A DNA stretch of 23,157 bases, taken from NCBI GenBank assembly GCA_002437305.1, contig DJOW01000043.1:1-23157 (forward strand), in the 5' to 3' direction. This document shows, piece by piece, positions 1 through 7,896 of the stretch (the stretch's first letter is position 1; each line of letters starts with the position of its first letter). This stretch comes from Bacteroidales bacterium UBA6428 (GTDB lineage: Bacteria > Bacteroidota > Bacteroidia > Bacteroidales > UBA932). Both the position numbers and the translations under genes were made by a program. Under the pieces are notes generated by a model. The model was not told the DNA's origin and did no database searches. It worked only from the letters and a program-made list of their open reading frames with translations.

Positions 1-2105
1 GAGCCGTTGGCCTCCACGAAATAACGGTTGTTGTAGGCGTAGGTGAATCTTCCTACCCAGTCCTCACGGTAATGGGGAAACTCACTGCCCTCCGCCATCT
101 GCTCGCGGCTCATAAGGGCAAGTCCAGTCACGTCATGCTTGCCGAAGCTGCGGGCATAGTCCGCCTGAACTTTGTAATAGGTGCGGCGCACAGTGCTGTT
201 GACCGACAGTTTCTCGCCATCGAACCAAGGCGGTGTTGGATAATAGTCCATGTCGTTGTCGCCTGTGGCCGGGTAGTAGATCACTGAACCTGTGTTTCTG
301 TCAACCGCTTTGGAGAGCACACTCGACCATCCGAAATCCCTTAAGGAGAAGAACCGGGTGTCAAACGAGAAAGTACCCGACGCGGAAAGGCCTTTTGTGA
401 CGAAGTCCAATTTCTGCTTCAATGTGATGTCTGACATCATTTGAGCCGTGTTCTTCTTCTGGAAATTGGTCGATCCGCTAAGAACAGCGACCGGGTTCTT
501 TTCTGTGCCTCCATAAGGGCTGCCGTAAGCCCCGTCCTCATACTGTATCGGGAATATGGACGGAGGCAGGCTGTAGAACGCGTCCCAGATCTCTCCGTAT
601 TGTGTCGGAACCTCATCCCTCATCCTGAGAGAGCCGGCAAGATTGACGCTGACGGTTGTCGTGGGTGTGAAGTTAAGGTCCACATTAAGCCTTATGTTGT
701 AATGCTCAAATCCGAACTGGGGTTTGAACGGCAGATCATCATTGCCTCCGGACTTGAGCAGGTCGTCATCCTTCAGATAGGAAACCGCGGCGAAATACTT
801 GGCGAACTTGGCTCCGCCCGTCACATTGAGGTCATACCTCTGTGTCATGGCGAAATCCTTGGTGATGGCGTCTGGCCAGTTGACATTCGGATAGAGGTCG
901 GCCTCCGCGCGTGATGCCGGATGACGGTATTTATTGGTCTCACCGACCGGGGAAAAGTAACCCCAGCTTGCCTCATCGTAAGGGAGAGACTTCTCCACCA
1001 ATTCATTCTGATAACGGTAGGTGTCATAGGCATCCTGGATGTCGGGCATCTCACCGATGACCTTGAAAGTGGTGTTGGCCGAGAAGGAGACGCTTGCCCT
1101 TCCCTCCTTTCCACGTTTTGTCGTGATGAGGATGACACCTTCCGCTCCTTTCACACCGAACACGGCTGTCGCTGAGGCATCCTTCAGCACGGAGATACTT
1201 TCAATCTGTCCGGCGTCGATGTCAGACATCTTGCGTTCCACTCCGTCGATGAGTATCAGCGGGGAGGCTCCGTTCCATGATGAAAGGCCTCGGATGGTGA
1301 TGGTCGGATCATCGTTGCCTGGCATGTCGGACGCGGTCTGGGTCGACAGGCCGGGCATGAGTCCTGAAAGCATCTGACCCACATTTCCCTGCACACCGGT
1401 CTTCATCAGCTGTTCTCCTTTAGTCTGCGCGATGGCTCCGACGACGCTCTCCTTTTTCTGCGTGCCGTAGCCCACAACGATAGTCTCCTGAATGGACATC
1501 GCATCTTCCTGCAACGTGATGTGGAAGTCGGACTTCCCTTTTATCGGAATATCCTGGGTGATGAAGTTGATGTAGGACACTTCAAGCACCCCGCCATCTC
1601 CTTTCACATCAAGGGAGAAACGCCCATCGATGTCCGTTGTGGTTCCCGTCCTGGTCCCTTTCAGCATGACACCGGCCCCGATAAGCGGTTCACCGTTCCC
1701 GTCAGTGACGACTCCCGTGACCTTGCCCGGCCGTTCAGTCTTCTTGGCATTCTGGGTTTCTGTACGCTGAGGCGGGGCAACGGGTGCTTTAGTGATCGTG
1801 ACCTGACGGCCTCTCACCTTGTAGTCCAGTCCTTTCCAAAGGACTTTGTCCATGACCTCGGCGATGCCGGCGTCCTTCACGCTGACACTCACGTTCCTGT
1901 CAAGTTTGACCTGCTCCTCGTTGTAGAGAAAGACATAGCCGTAATCCCGCTCGATCTTTTCGAGCACCTTTTTGGCGGGTACATTATTCATGGAGAATGT
2001 GATGCCCTTCGTCTGCGCCGCCGTACCCGAGGCAAGCAGCGCGATGCTCATGACACAACAGACCACCCTGCGGACAATTCCGACAAGTTTCCTTATTCTG
2101 CTCAT
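1..2105 (-). CDS. SusC/RagA-family TonB-linked outer membrane receptor with N-terminal STN domain (3' end outside window)
   Basis: The reading frame starts at an ATG (2103-2105) and stays open to base 1, so about 701 N-terminal residues of a protein usually near 1000-1100 aa are present. After a signal sequence (about residues 1-32) comes an STN domain (about 34-85), then a carboxypeptidase-regulatory-like beta domain (about 102-185), a TonB-box-like segment ETIVVGYGTQ, a plug with the family motifs VLKDASATAVFGVKGAEG and ILITTKRG, and the first barrel strands. Family members import glycans or other nutrients across the outer membrane with a SusD partner, which would lie left of the window. 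The STN domain usually contacts a FecR protein, and such a gene lies 35 bases upstream. Substrate-induced signalling to the adjacent sigma factor is therefore the likely control. The substrate cannot be told from the sequence. Confidence 0.95.
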   Translation of the reverse strand, partial: MSRIRKLVGIVRRVVCCVMSIALLASGTAAQTKGITFSMNNVPAKKVLEKIERDYGYVFLYNEEQVKLDRNVSVSVKDAGIAEVMDKVLWKGLDYKVRGRQVTITKAPVAPPQRTETQNAKKTERPGKVTGVVTDGNGEPLIGAGVMLKGTRTGTTTDIDGRFSLDVKGDGGVLEVSYINFITQDIPIKGKSDFHITLQEDAMSIQETIVVGYGTQKKESVVGAIAQTKGEQLMKTGVQGNVGQMLSGLMPGLSTQTASDMPGNDDPTITIRGLSSWNGASPLILIDGVERKMSDIDAGQIESISVLKDASATAVFGVKGAEGVILITTKRGKEGRASVSFSANTTFKVIGEMPDIQDAYDTYRYQNELVEKSLPYDEASWGYFSPVGETNKYRHPASRAEADLYPNVNWPDAITKDFAMTQRYDLNVTGGAKFAKYFAAVSYLKDDDLLKSGGNDDLPFKPQFGFEHYNIRLNVDLNFTPTTTVSVNLAGSLRMRDEVPTQYGEIWDAFYSLPPSIFPIQYEDGAYGSPYGGTEKNPVAVLSGSTNFQKKNTAQMMSDITLKQKLDFVTKGLSASGTFSFDTRFFSLRDFGWSSVLSKAVDRNTGSVIYYPATGDNDMDYYPTPPWFDGEKLSVNSTVRRTYYKVQADYARSFGKHDVTGLALMSREQMAEGSEFPHYREDWVGRFTYAYNNRYFVEANG

Positions 2106-2140
2106 TATCAGAAGAATTAGATTGGTTATAGAGTTAATTG

Positions 2141-3223
2141 TTATATGATTTCGTATCTTCCCATAGTTATGGAATAGGTACCGTCTTTATCCTTGCGATA
2201 GGTTATGCCTGAGACGATGGAAAGGGTTTCCAGTGCGTTCTCGCAGTCCACCGAGACATCCATATTGCCCGTGATGGACAGCCCCTTGACGGTCTCGTCA
2301 CATGTGAATTCCACGTTGTAGTGACGGGCGAGCCGCCTGAGCACGTCCGCGATGTCTGAATGATTGAACTTCAAGAAATTATTTGTCCAGCAAACATAGT
2401 CCTCAGGATCCACTGTCTCCACGGCCGCACCTCCTGACCGGCCAAGGCTCAGCCTCTGTTTTGGCGTCATCAGGTATTCTCCGTCCATCTGGCCTGAGCC
2501 GACCTTGACCTTTCCGGAGACGAGCACCACACTCTGGCTCTCCTCACCGTGGTAGGCCTCCACATTGAAACTTGTACCGAGCACGGAGACGCTCATCCTG
2601 TCAGTTATGACCTCGAAAGGGCGGCTTTCGTCCCGCGCCACATCAAGATAAGCCTCTCCGTTGAGGTATAATGTCCTCTTCTTTCCGGACATTCCAGCCT
2701 TGAACGCGATGATCGACCCAGCGTTAAGATGCAGGCTCGTACCGTCCGACAGCTTCAGGCGGGCTGTCTTTCCGTAAGGCACCGACAACTTGTGAATATC
2801 GTTTCTTGCAGTGATGCCATGCGAGTATGTCGCCCCGCCGGAACTTATCGACAGCAAGTCTCCACTGTAGGATATCTCCGCATTGCTGCCGACCTTGAGG
2901 GTGTCACCCGGAAGGACGAGCCTGATCTCCCTGGATTTTTCGGGAGAATAGTCCGCCACCAGCTGAAGTCCGAAATCATCCTGAGCATCACCCGAGACAA
3001 ATTCGTCATGCACAAACACTCCCGCCGCGATGGCCGCGGCCACGCCCACAGACGCAGCGATGGCCCTGAAAAGGATCCTGACGCGTCGATTCCGCCTCCA
3101 GGTGATCTTGCAATCCCGGAAAATCGAAATCCACAATCTTTTCCTGTCCGATTCGCTGATGTGTTCCTCGATAGGCTCCATGACAGAGAATATCTCGTCT
3201 CCTAAATCGTTTTTTATATTCAT
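2141..3223 (-). CDS. FecR-family anti-sigma factor (FecR + DUF4974)
   Basis: This 360-aa protein has the classic Bacteroidota FecR layout. An N-terminal cytoplasmic segment of about 48 residues is followed by one membrane helix (about 52-71). A periplasmic FecR domain covers about 145-245, with the typical run VPYGKTARLKLSDGTSLHLN, a LNGEAYLDV segment and a SVLGTSFNVEAY segment. A C-terminal DUF4974 domain covers about 281-355. Family members hold the cognate ECF sigma factor at the inner membrane and receive a signal through the STN domain of a TonB-dependent receptor. The gene lies between an ECF sigma gene (122 bases upstream) and the STN-bearing SusC-like gene (35 bases downstream), which fits that role. 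The start at 3223 gives the expected cytoplasmic head and has an AT-rich upstream sequence. Confidence 0.95.
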   Translation of the reverse strand: MNIKNDLGDEIFSVMEPIEEHISESDRKRLWISIFRDCKITWRRNRRVRILFRAIAASVGVAAAIAAGVFVHDEFVSGDAQDDFGLQLVADYSPEKSREIRLVLPGDTLKVGSNAEISYSGDLLSISSGGATYSHGITARNDIHKLSVPYGKTARLKLSDGTSLHLNAGSIIAFKAGMSGKKRTLYLNGEAYLDVARDESRPFEVITDRMSVSVLGTSFNVEAYHGEESQSVVLVSGKVKVGSGQMDGEYLMTPKQRLSLGRSGGAAVETVDPEDYVCWTNNFLKFNHSDIADVLRRLARHYNVEFTCDETVKGLSITGNMDVSVDCENALETLSIVSGITYRKDKDGTYSITMGRYEII

Positions 3224-3290
3224 TACTAATTAGTTATCAGTTTATCCCAATGCGTTGACAGAGCGTCACTCTCCCAAAAACACAACATAA

Positions 3291-3338
3291 AGACCGCATG
3301 AGCACGCATTTTATACTCATACGGTCTAACTTTTTTTT
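3291..3338 (+). terminator. Hairpin with T-tract between sigma and fecR genes
   Basis: Arms AGACCGCATGAG (3291-3302) and CTCATACGGTCT (3316-3327) form a 12-bp stem with one G-T type pair and a 13-base loop. Reading the plus strand, a run of eight T follows at 3331-3338, which makes a good intrinsic terminator in that direction. No plus-strand gene ends here. Reading the minus strand, the direction of the sigma-fecR transcript, the stem is followed by an interrupted T-rich tract (TTTATGTTGTGTTTTT). It may therefore act as a partial terminator or stability element between the sigma and anti-sigma genes, or stop antisense transcription. The structure is seen; its function is inferred. Confidence 0.55.
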
Positions 3339-3345
3339 GTCAAAA

Positions 3346-3927
3346 TCAGACAAACAATTGCAGGAAAACAGCCAAAGACATTATTTTTCTGACCTTGGCG
3401 AGAGCCCTGGACAAGAGGTTCCGCACTGACTGGACGTTCATGTCCATCAGCGCGGCGGTCTCCTCGAAAGAGAAGCCTAATGTGTAATGAAGGTAAACGG
3501 TCTCCTTCTGCCTGTCCGTCATGGCAGACAGCGCGCTTTTGTACTTTTCCTCTGTCTCGGCACGATTCTCAAATTCGCACGCCGCGTCATCCGAGAGCCT
3601 CCACTCAACGTTGAACGGTAAGTCGTCAAGGCTTATGGAAGGAAGCCTGCTCTCACGCTTCATGTTGTCGTAAATCTGCCCGCGGAGAGACTTGAAAAGA
3701 TAAGCTCTGGGACTCTTGATGTCCGCGGGAAGCCTTACCGCGCTGAACAACTTTACGAAAACATCATGAATCGCATCAGTCAGGATGTCCCGGTCGGAAA
3801 CGATTTTCATCCCGTAGCGATACATCTCGTCGACATACAGATCATAAATACGGGAAAACGCTTCGGAATCTCTTTCCGTGAACTTGTTCCAGAGCGCAGT
3901 TTCCGATATTTCAGAGTCGTTCATCAT
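3346..3927 (-). CDS. ECF-type RNA polymerase sigma-70 factor
   Basis: The 193-aa product has sigma region 2 (about residues 22-90, with the core-binding stretch DAIHDVFVKLF and a promoter-melting stretch around SPRAYLFKSLRGQIYD). Region 4 covers about 130-182, with a helix-turn-helix in GFSFEETAALMDMNVQSVRN. Length and layout fit the Bacteroidota ECF sigma factors that sit beside FecR and SusC genes. It should direct transcription of the neighbouring receptor locus once released by the FecR protein. The start at 3927 gives MMND; the second ATG (3924) is equally possible. A -7-like box TAGATTTG lies about 35 bases upstream on the same strand. Confidence 0.95.
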   Translation of the reverse strand: MMNDSEISETALWNKFTERDSEAFSRIYDLYVDEMYRYGMKIVSDRDILTDAIHDVFVKLFSAVRLPADIKSPRAYLFKSLRGQIYDNMKRESRLPSISLDDLPFNVEWRLSDDAACEFENRAETEEKYKSALSAMTDRQKETVYLHYTLGFSFEETAALMDMNVQSVRNLLSRALAKVRKIMSLAVFLQLFV

Positions 3928-3957
3928 CCCAAAGCAAGATTCTCTAATGGAAAACCA

Positions 3958-3990
3958 GTTGCAAATCTACTAAAAAAAATTGTATCTTTG
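3958..3990 (+). promoter_or_regulatory. Likely promoter of the SGNH hydrolase gene
   Basis: The sequence TATCTTTG (3983-3990) matches the Bacteroidales -7 box TAnnTTTG. A GTTG at 3958-3961 sits 21 bases upstream in the place of the -33 TTTG box. Start of transcription would fall near 3997, leaving an untranslated leader of about 70 bases before the ATG at 4069. It faces the minus-strand box at 3962-3969, so the two promoters overlap. Confidence 0.5.
3962..3969 (-). promoter_or_regulatory. Possible -7 box for the sigma gene
   Basis: On the minus strand these bases read TAGATTTG, an exact match to the Bacteroidales -7 consensus TAnnTTTG, ending 35 bases before the sigma gene's start codon. I find no convincing TTTG -33 element 19-21 bases upstream, so this is tentative. 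An ECF-dependent promoter would look different. Confidence 0.35.
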
Positions 3991-4068
3991 ACATCGGTCG
4001 TCCTACCATATAAAAGAGCCTTTCCGAAAGATCTTGAATATGATGCCGCAGCCACAATAAATTAAAAA

Positions 4069-4938
4069 ATGAATAAAAGCAACACTTCACTCATCATCAG
4101 AGGCATCGCCCTGCTGGCGGCAGGCGCACTCTCAGTCAACACAGCATTGGCGCAGGGAAAAGCCGGCGCGGCAGTGGCCGGAAAAGAACCGGTCGACACA
4201 ACCCATCCGTGGTACGGGGCAAGGGTCGGGATCATCGGTGATTCGATCTCGGATCCGCAGGTGGCGAACGGGCCGGAGAAGTACTACTGGTACATGGCGC
4301 GGGAAATCGGCATAGTCCCTTGCGTGGTGGCCAAAAACGGGCAGCAATGGAATGAGGTTCTTCCGCAGGCAAACAGGCTGAAAAGCGAGTATGGAGACGA
4401 CATCGATGCGATTCTCATCCTGTTGGGCACCAATGACTTCAATGCCGGAGTACCGATCGGAGAATGGTTTGCCGAGGAATATGTCCAAGTGGAGGCCGCC
4501 AACGGAGAGCCGAAGTCAATGCAAACCAGGAGGCGCCGCACTCCGAACCTTGATCCGAGCACATTCAAGGGCAGGATCAACATGGCGCTCGACTCCCTTA
4601 AGAATATGTACCCGCGAAAGCAGATCATCCTTATGACTCCGCTTCACAGGGGCTACGCCGATTTCGGCGAGACCAACATCCAGCCGGACGAGAACTACAC
4701 CAACAGATGCAAGGAATATGTTGACGCGTACATCAATGCGGTGAAAGAGGCCGGAAATGTCTGGGCGGTGCCGGTGATAGACCTCAACGCCATTTCGGGA
4801 ATATTCCCGCTCAACCGCTCGCAGAAGGATTATTTTCCACGGGACAATGACAGATTGCACCCGACAGACGAGGGGCACGAGAGACTTGCCAAAGCGATAA
4901 CAGCCGCATTGAGAGGTCTGGCGCCAGGGTTCGAATAG
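4069..4938 (+). CDS. Secreted SGNH/GDSL-family hydrolase
   Basis: A 289-aa protein with a Sec signal peptide (residues 1-29, cleavage likely after ALA-Q). The SGNH blocks are visible: GDSI with nucleophile Ser59, a block II glycine near Gly91, block III GTND at 120-123, and the catalytic Asp/His pair in NDRLHPTDEGH (Asp261, His264). Such enzymes are esterases or lipases, often deacetylating plant or host glycans, and act in the periplasm or outside the cell. The start is chosen at ATAAATTAAAAAATG, an A-rich leader typical of this phylum. It is divergent from the sigma/FecR/SusC locus and may belong to the same substrate programme, but nothing in the sequence proves this. Its substrate is unknown. 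Confidence 0.9.
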   Translation: MNKSNTSLIIRGIALLAAGALSVNTALAQGKAGAAVAGKEPVDTTHPWYGARVGIIGDSISDPQVANGPEKYYWYMAREIGIVPCVVAKNGQQWNEVLPQANRLKSEYGDDIDAILILLGTNDFNAGVPIGEWFAEEYVQVEAANGEPKSMQTRRRRTPNLDPSTFKGRINMALDSLKNMYPRKQIILMTPLHRGYADFGETNIQPDENYTNRCKEYVDAYINAVKEAGNVWAVPVIDLNAISGIFPLNRSQKDYFPRDNDRLHPTDEGHERLAKAITAALRGLAPGFE

Positions 4939-4992
4939 CCCTCGTTCCTCCTGGGTACACCAACGGCCTTGCCTGGAACGATCAAAAGACAG

Positions 4993-5040
4993 CGACGGCG
5001 GCATTATCTCTCGAAAATGCCGCCGTTGTGTACTTTTTTT
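4993..5040 (+). terminator. Intrinsic terminator after the SGNH hydrolase gene
   Basis: A perfect 11-bp GC-rich stem pairs ACGGCGGCATT (4995-5005) with AATGCCGCCGT (5016-5026) around a 10-base loop. Seven T follow at 5034-5040. It lies 56 bases past the hydrolase stop codon. Because the genes on either side converge here, it may also stop minus-strand transcripts of the barrel operon, though the T-run on that side is short. Confidence 0.85.
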
Positions 5041-5076
5041 CCTTCGACAGGAGCACAATCGCCCATTATCGCTCCC

Positions 5077-5169
5077 CTTGTCGGACAATCATTTCAAAGA
5101 GAACCTAACCAAAAAATGTTTAAGCATCAGGCTTTAATTCTTGTCGGACAATTATTTCAAAGAGAACCT
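5077..5169. repeat. 30-bp direct repeat that duplicates the 3' end of the barrel gene
   Basis: Bases 5077-5106 and 5140-5169 are the same 30-base sequence apart from one C/T difference (5090 versus 5153), at a period of 63 bases. The right copy contains the last five codons and the stop of the barrel gene on the minus strand (ending RFSLK, TAA). The left copy lies downstream of that gene and reads the same codons followed by TGA. A weak 4-bp hairpin with a six-T tract on the minus strand lies between the copies. Confidence 0.85.
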
Positions 5170-6504
5170 CGCGCCGAATGTCAGCATGAAGTCCAAAGGA
5201 CGCTCCTTGTAGATAGTCTGAACATCAGATCCATCGTCAAAATGGTAACTGAGACCGGGCTCGACATAGACGCCAAGGCGCCTGGTCAGATTGGCCTGGA
5301 CACCTAACGATGCATTCAAAGACCATAGCAAAGGCTTGACACACAGTTCTTTTTTCGAAAGATCACCTTGCCTTACACCCGACAGAACGTCAGTCGTCAC
5401 CGACTTGCCTGCCAAACATTTCTCAACCATGCCTCCTCCAATGGCATAGAGGGAGACCCTCTTGGTGTCAAGCAATGAGGCCGAAACGCTGACCGGAACC
5501 CCTAAATATCTCAATGTCTGTTCCGTAGTGGAAACCGTGCTGCCGACTTCGTTCGAGAATGTGCTCTTTAGAATAGTGTAGGCCAGCCCCGACTCCACAC
5601 CTAAAGTTCGTGAGAAAGGATAAATCAATGTCAACGCAAAACGGACAGGTCGTCTGTGATCCACATTGGAAGTGACCGTAGTTGAATTGTCGACTAGATC
5701 CCTCGGAGCCGTTCCCCTCGACTGAATCCGAGAGCCATCTCCTGAATAATCATCATTGTCAGGAATCAAACCATTGGCTGACGCGGGAGCTGATCCTCTA
5801 TAGAACATCTGAAGGTCATAGACGCTCTCTCTCCGCGCATCGGTTGACGAACCCGCCAAGGACATATTCACTGCCGCTGTTTTTGCTTCCTGGTTTCCGG
5901 TGTCCTCGGTTGCGGAAAGATAGCCGGACCAATCCTCTCCCTCATGGTTGGATGAGGAAGTGTCCGACACAATGTCCGGTTGTGTCTCAGCATCATGCAG
6001 CGCGGAACCGGTGACGGCAACAGGCCCCGGATCTGTTCCGGATGTCTCGGATAGTTCAGTGACTTGAGTCTCATCCTTTTTCTCGTAGACAACAGGCTCG
6101 TCACGTTCCAACCCGGATCCGGAAAAAGTCACCGCCAGACTCTCACTGACAGGCTTTGCCTCCGCCACAAGGTCATCCCCCGCTTGGGCGTCCACGATTT
6201 CCACAGATGATTCCCGGCCTCCGGCAGAAATGACTGATGAAGATTGACCGGAGGCCAGGAACCTCCGGGGATCATCATCTGAAGGTTTCTCAAAGTTAAA
6301 GATCCGCAGTCCGGTGAAAACACCCAGGGCCACCGCAGCAGCCACAGCGGCGACTCGCCTGAAAACCGGCATAGCGATCACACCGCGCTTTCTTTCCGGG
6401 AAAATCGAAGACTCGACATCGCCCCACAGTCCTTCCGGAGCGGGCTCCTCATAGCCTTTCATCTTGTCCTGCAGACCTTTCAGCCAATCATTTTCCTTCT
6501 TCAT
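5152..6504 (-). CDS. Anti-sigma-like inner-membrane protein fused to an outer membrane beta-barrel domain
   Basis: This 450-aa protein begins with a charged cytoplasmic head of about 47 residues, then a membrane helix (about 50-68, VAAVAAAVALGVFTGL). A long acidic Ser/Thr/Asp-rich linker with no visible fold (about 72-280) follows. The C-terminal domain (about 285-450) has alternating hydrophobic strands typical of OmpA/PorT-like barrels (for example RFALTLIYPF, LGVESGLAYTIL, LGVYVEPGLSYHF) and ends LTFGARFSLK. The start codon overlaps the sigma factor stop as ATGA, so translation is probably coupled. By position and by its head and helix it should be the anti-sigma factor of that sigma, with the barrel possibly acting as sensor in the outer membrane. 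It has no recognisable FecR domain. The role is inferred; the domain order is seen. Confidence 0.8.
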   Translation of the reverse strand: MKKENDWLKGLQDKMKGYEEPAPEGLWGDVESSIFPERKRGVIAMPVFRRVAAVAAAVALGVFTGLRIFNFEKPSDDDPRRFLASGQSSSVISAGGRESSVEIVDAQAGDDLVAEAKPVSESLAVTFSGSGLERDEPVVYEKKDETQVTELSETSGTDPGPVAVTGSALHDAETQPDIVSDTSSSNHEGEDWSGYLSATEDTGNQEAKTAAVNMSLAGSSTDARRESVYDLQMFYRGSAPASANGLIPDNDDYSGDGSRIQSRGTAPRDLVDNSTTVTSNVDHRRPVRFALTLIYPFSRTLGVESGLAYTILKSTFSNEVGSTVSTTEQTLRYLGVPVSVSASLLDTKRVSLYAIGGGMVEKCLAGKSVTTDVLSGVRQGDLSKKELCVKPLLWSLNASLGVQANLTRRLGVYVEPGLSYHFDDGSDVQTIYKERPLDFMLTFGARFSLK

Positions 6505-7067
6505 GTCGTCTCCGTCCTTTTATATTCATTGATCAATCTTGCCAGAATGGCTCTCGCCCTGTGAAGCTGAGAAGCCGATGTGCTCTCCGTTATTCCGAGC
6601 AAGGCGGCTATCTCCTTATGGCTTTTTCCCTCGAAAGCATAAAGGTTCAGCACAGTCCTGTACCCTACGGGCAAAGCCTGGATCATTTTCTGAATCACCG
6701 CAGGCGGAACTTTTTCCACATCCGGCTCCACTTCATCCTCCTTGTCCGGAAGTTCACACTTGTACTCGACGGTGTCGGACCGCTTTCGTTTACGGATGAA
6801 TTTCAAAGCCTCATTGACGGATATCTGCCTCATCCACGCTTTCAGAGAGCCTTCACCGCGATAGTCGAACTGATCCAAAGATGAGAAAATCTTCACAAAA
6901 CTGTCCTGAAGGACATCTCGCAAATCGTCATTTTCCGGCAAATAACGGGAACAGATGGCCGTCAAGTACCTTGAGTAGCAGTCGTAGATCTGCCGCATCG
7001 CGGTCCGGTCACCTTTTCTTGCCTGTTCGACAAGAGCCTTTTCCATGTCTCCAGACAATGTTCCCAT
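6501..7067 (-). CDS. ECF-type RNA polymerase sigma-70 factor
   Basis: The 188-aa product has sigma region 2 (about residues 22-95, with LRDVLQDSFVKIFSSL and the RGEGSLKAWMRQISVNEAL stretch) and region 4 (about 122-180). The helix-turn-helix is GKSHKEIAALLGITESTSASQLHRARAIL, where the ESTSAS segment is usual for this ECF group. The stop overlaps the start of the barrel/anti-sigma gene by four bases. The gene starts 21 bases after a NigD-like lipoprotein gene, so the three form one operon. A second in-frame ATG at 7046 gives a protein starting MEKALVEQARKGD, which is also a sensible N terminus. Confidence 0.95.
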   Translation of the reverse strand: MGTLSGDMEKALVEQARKGDRTAMRQIYDCYSRYLTAICSRYLPENDDLRDVLQDSFVKIFSSLDQFDYRGEGSLKAWMRQISVNEALKFIRKRKRSDTVEYKCELPDKEDEVEPDVEKVPPAVIQKMIQALPVGYRTVLNLYAFEGKSHKEIAALLGITESTSASQLHRARAILARLINEYKRTETT

Positions 7068-7088
7068 CCTGTCACGTCAGAGATCCCT

Positions 7089-7778
7089 CTATTTCTCCGG
7101 GAGAGAGAATCTAGACAGATACTTAACCTTTGACGTTTGGTCTCCTTCGGAATCCTTCCAATGCAATGTCAGCTCCTGACCGTCCTTGACATCTTTCAAA
7201 AGATCATCGATCTTGAACGCGATAACGCCTTCCGCCGGAGCACCGTAGCCATTATCGCCATTATTGTCATGCTTCAGGTAAAGATCGTGTGTCTGAGGAT
7301 CAACGGCCAGGTCTATTATGTGGACAATCTTGCCGCCTTGTCCAAACCACGCGGCGAAATGAAGGGTAAGATAGCCGTCCTCGCAGCAAGTGATCCAATC
7401 ATTATAAAGAGCGATCGGAGAATTGTTCCCTTCCTTGAACTTCTCATCGTAGACGACCGCGTTCTTGGTACGGACAGAATCAATCCATTCAACCTTGACA
7501 TTCTTCGAGAACCGGCCGGCGTCTCCCGGCTCCTCGGAGTAACGCAGCAAAGCCCTTACCTCACGCGCATAAGGATTCTTCCAATCCAACGGATCCAAAG
7601 TCGTCTCCTTGTCTAATTGAAAATAAGTCTTGCCTTCATCGCTTGTCTTGACTGTGACAATAGCGTTGGGACCAGGAAAGGTGTCATAGCCGTCATCCTT
7701 TGAACAGGACGACACCGTCAACGCGGCCGCTACGGCCGCGAGCGACAAAGCAAATCTGAAATTTTTCATCTGTTTCAT
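7089..7778 (-). CDS. NigD-like lipoprotein
   Basis: A 229-aa protein with a lipoprotein signal peptide and lipobox VSSC (Cys25). A small beta-rich domain follows with features I associate with NigD-like proteins, including an early FPGPNAIVTVK strand, a VKVEWIDSVRTKN stretch and a C-terminal LTLHWKDSEG segment. NigD-like proteins are widespread in Bacteroidales and were named after a bacteriocin-linked gene; their function is poorly known. It would be anchored in the inner or outer membrane facing the periplasm. As the first gene of the sigma/anti-sigma operon it may be a sensor or target of that system (inference). Family assignment is by eye. The start could also be Met4. Confidence 0.75.
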   Translation of the reverse strand: MKQMKNFRFALSLAAVAAALTVSSCSKDDGYDTFPGPNAIVTVKTSDEGKTYFQLDKETTLDPLDWKNPYAREVRALLRYSEEPGDAGRFSKNVKVEWIDSVRTKNAVVYDEKFKEGNNSPIALYNDWITCCEDGYLTLHFAAWFGQGGKIVHIIDLAVDPQTHDLYLKHDNNGDNGYGAPAEGVIAFKIDDLLKDVKDGQELTLHWKDSEGDQTSKVKYLSRFSLPEK

Positions 7779-7896
7779 ACTTTTTTTTGTTTTACCAGAT
7801 TTCTAAATCCACATCGCCTGAAATCTTGCGTAAAAATGCAAAAAAAAATCTAACTTGCGCTTCTGTTTGGAATGAAATAAAAACGGACTTGTCATA

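Noticed and set aside
5122..5134. Hairpin AAGC/GCTT with a T-tract as terminator of the barrel operon
   Set aside because: The stem is only four base pairs; the stronger hairpin at 4995-5026 is a better candidate for ending transcripts from that side.
7798..7809. 12-base inverted repeat GATTT-CT-AAATC upstream of the NigD-like gene as an operator
   Set aside because: It is short and AT-rich, so chance occurrence is likely, and no second copy was noticed nearby.
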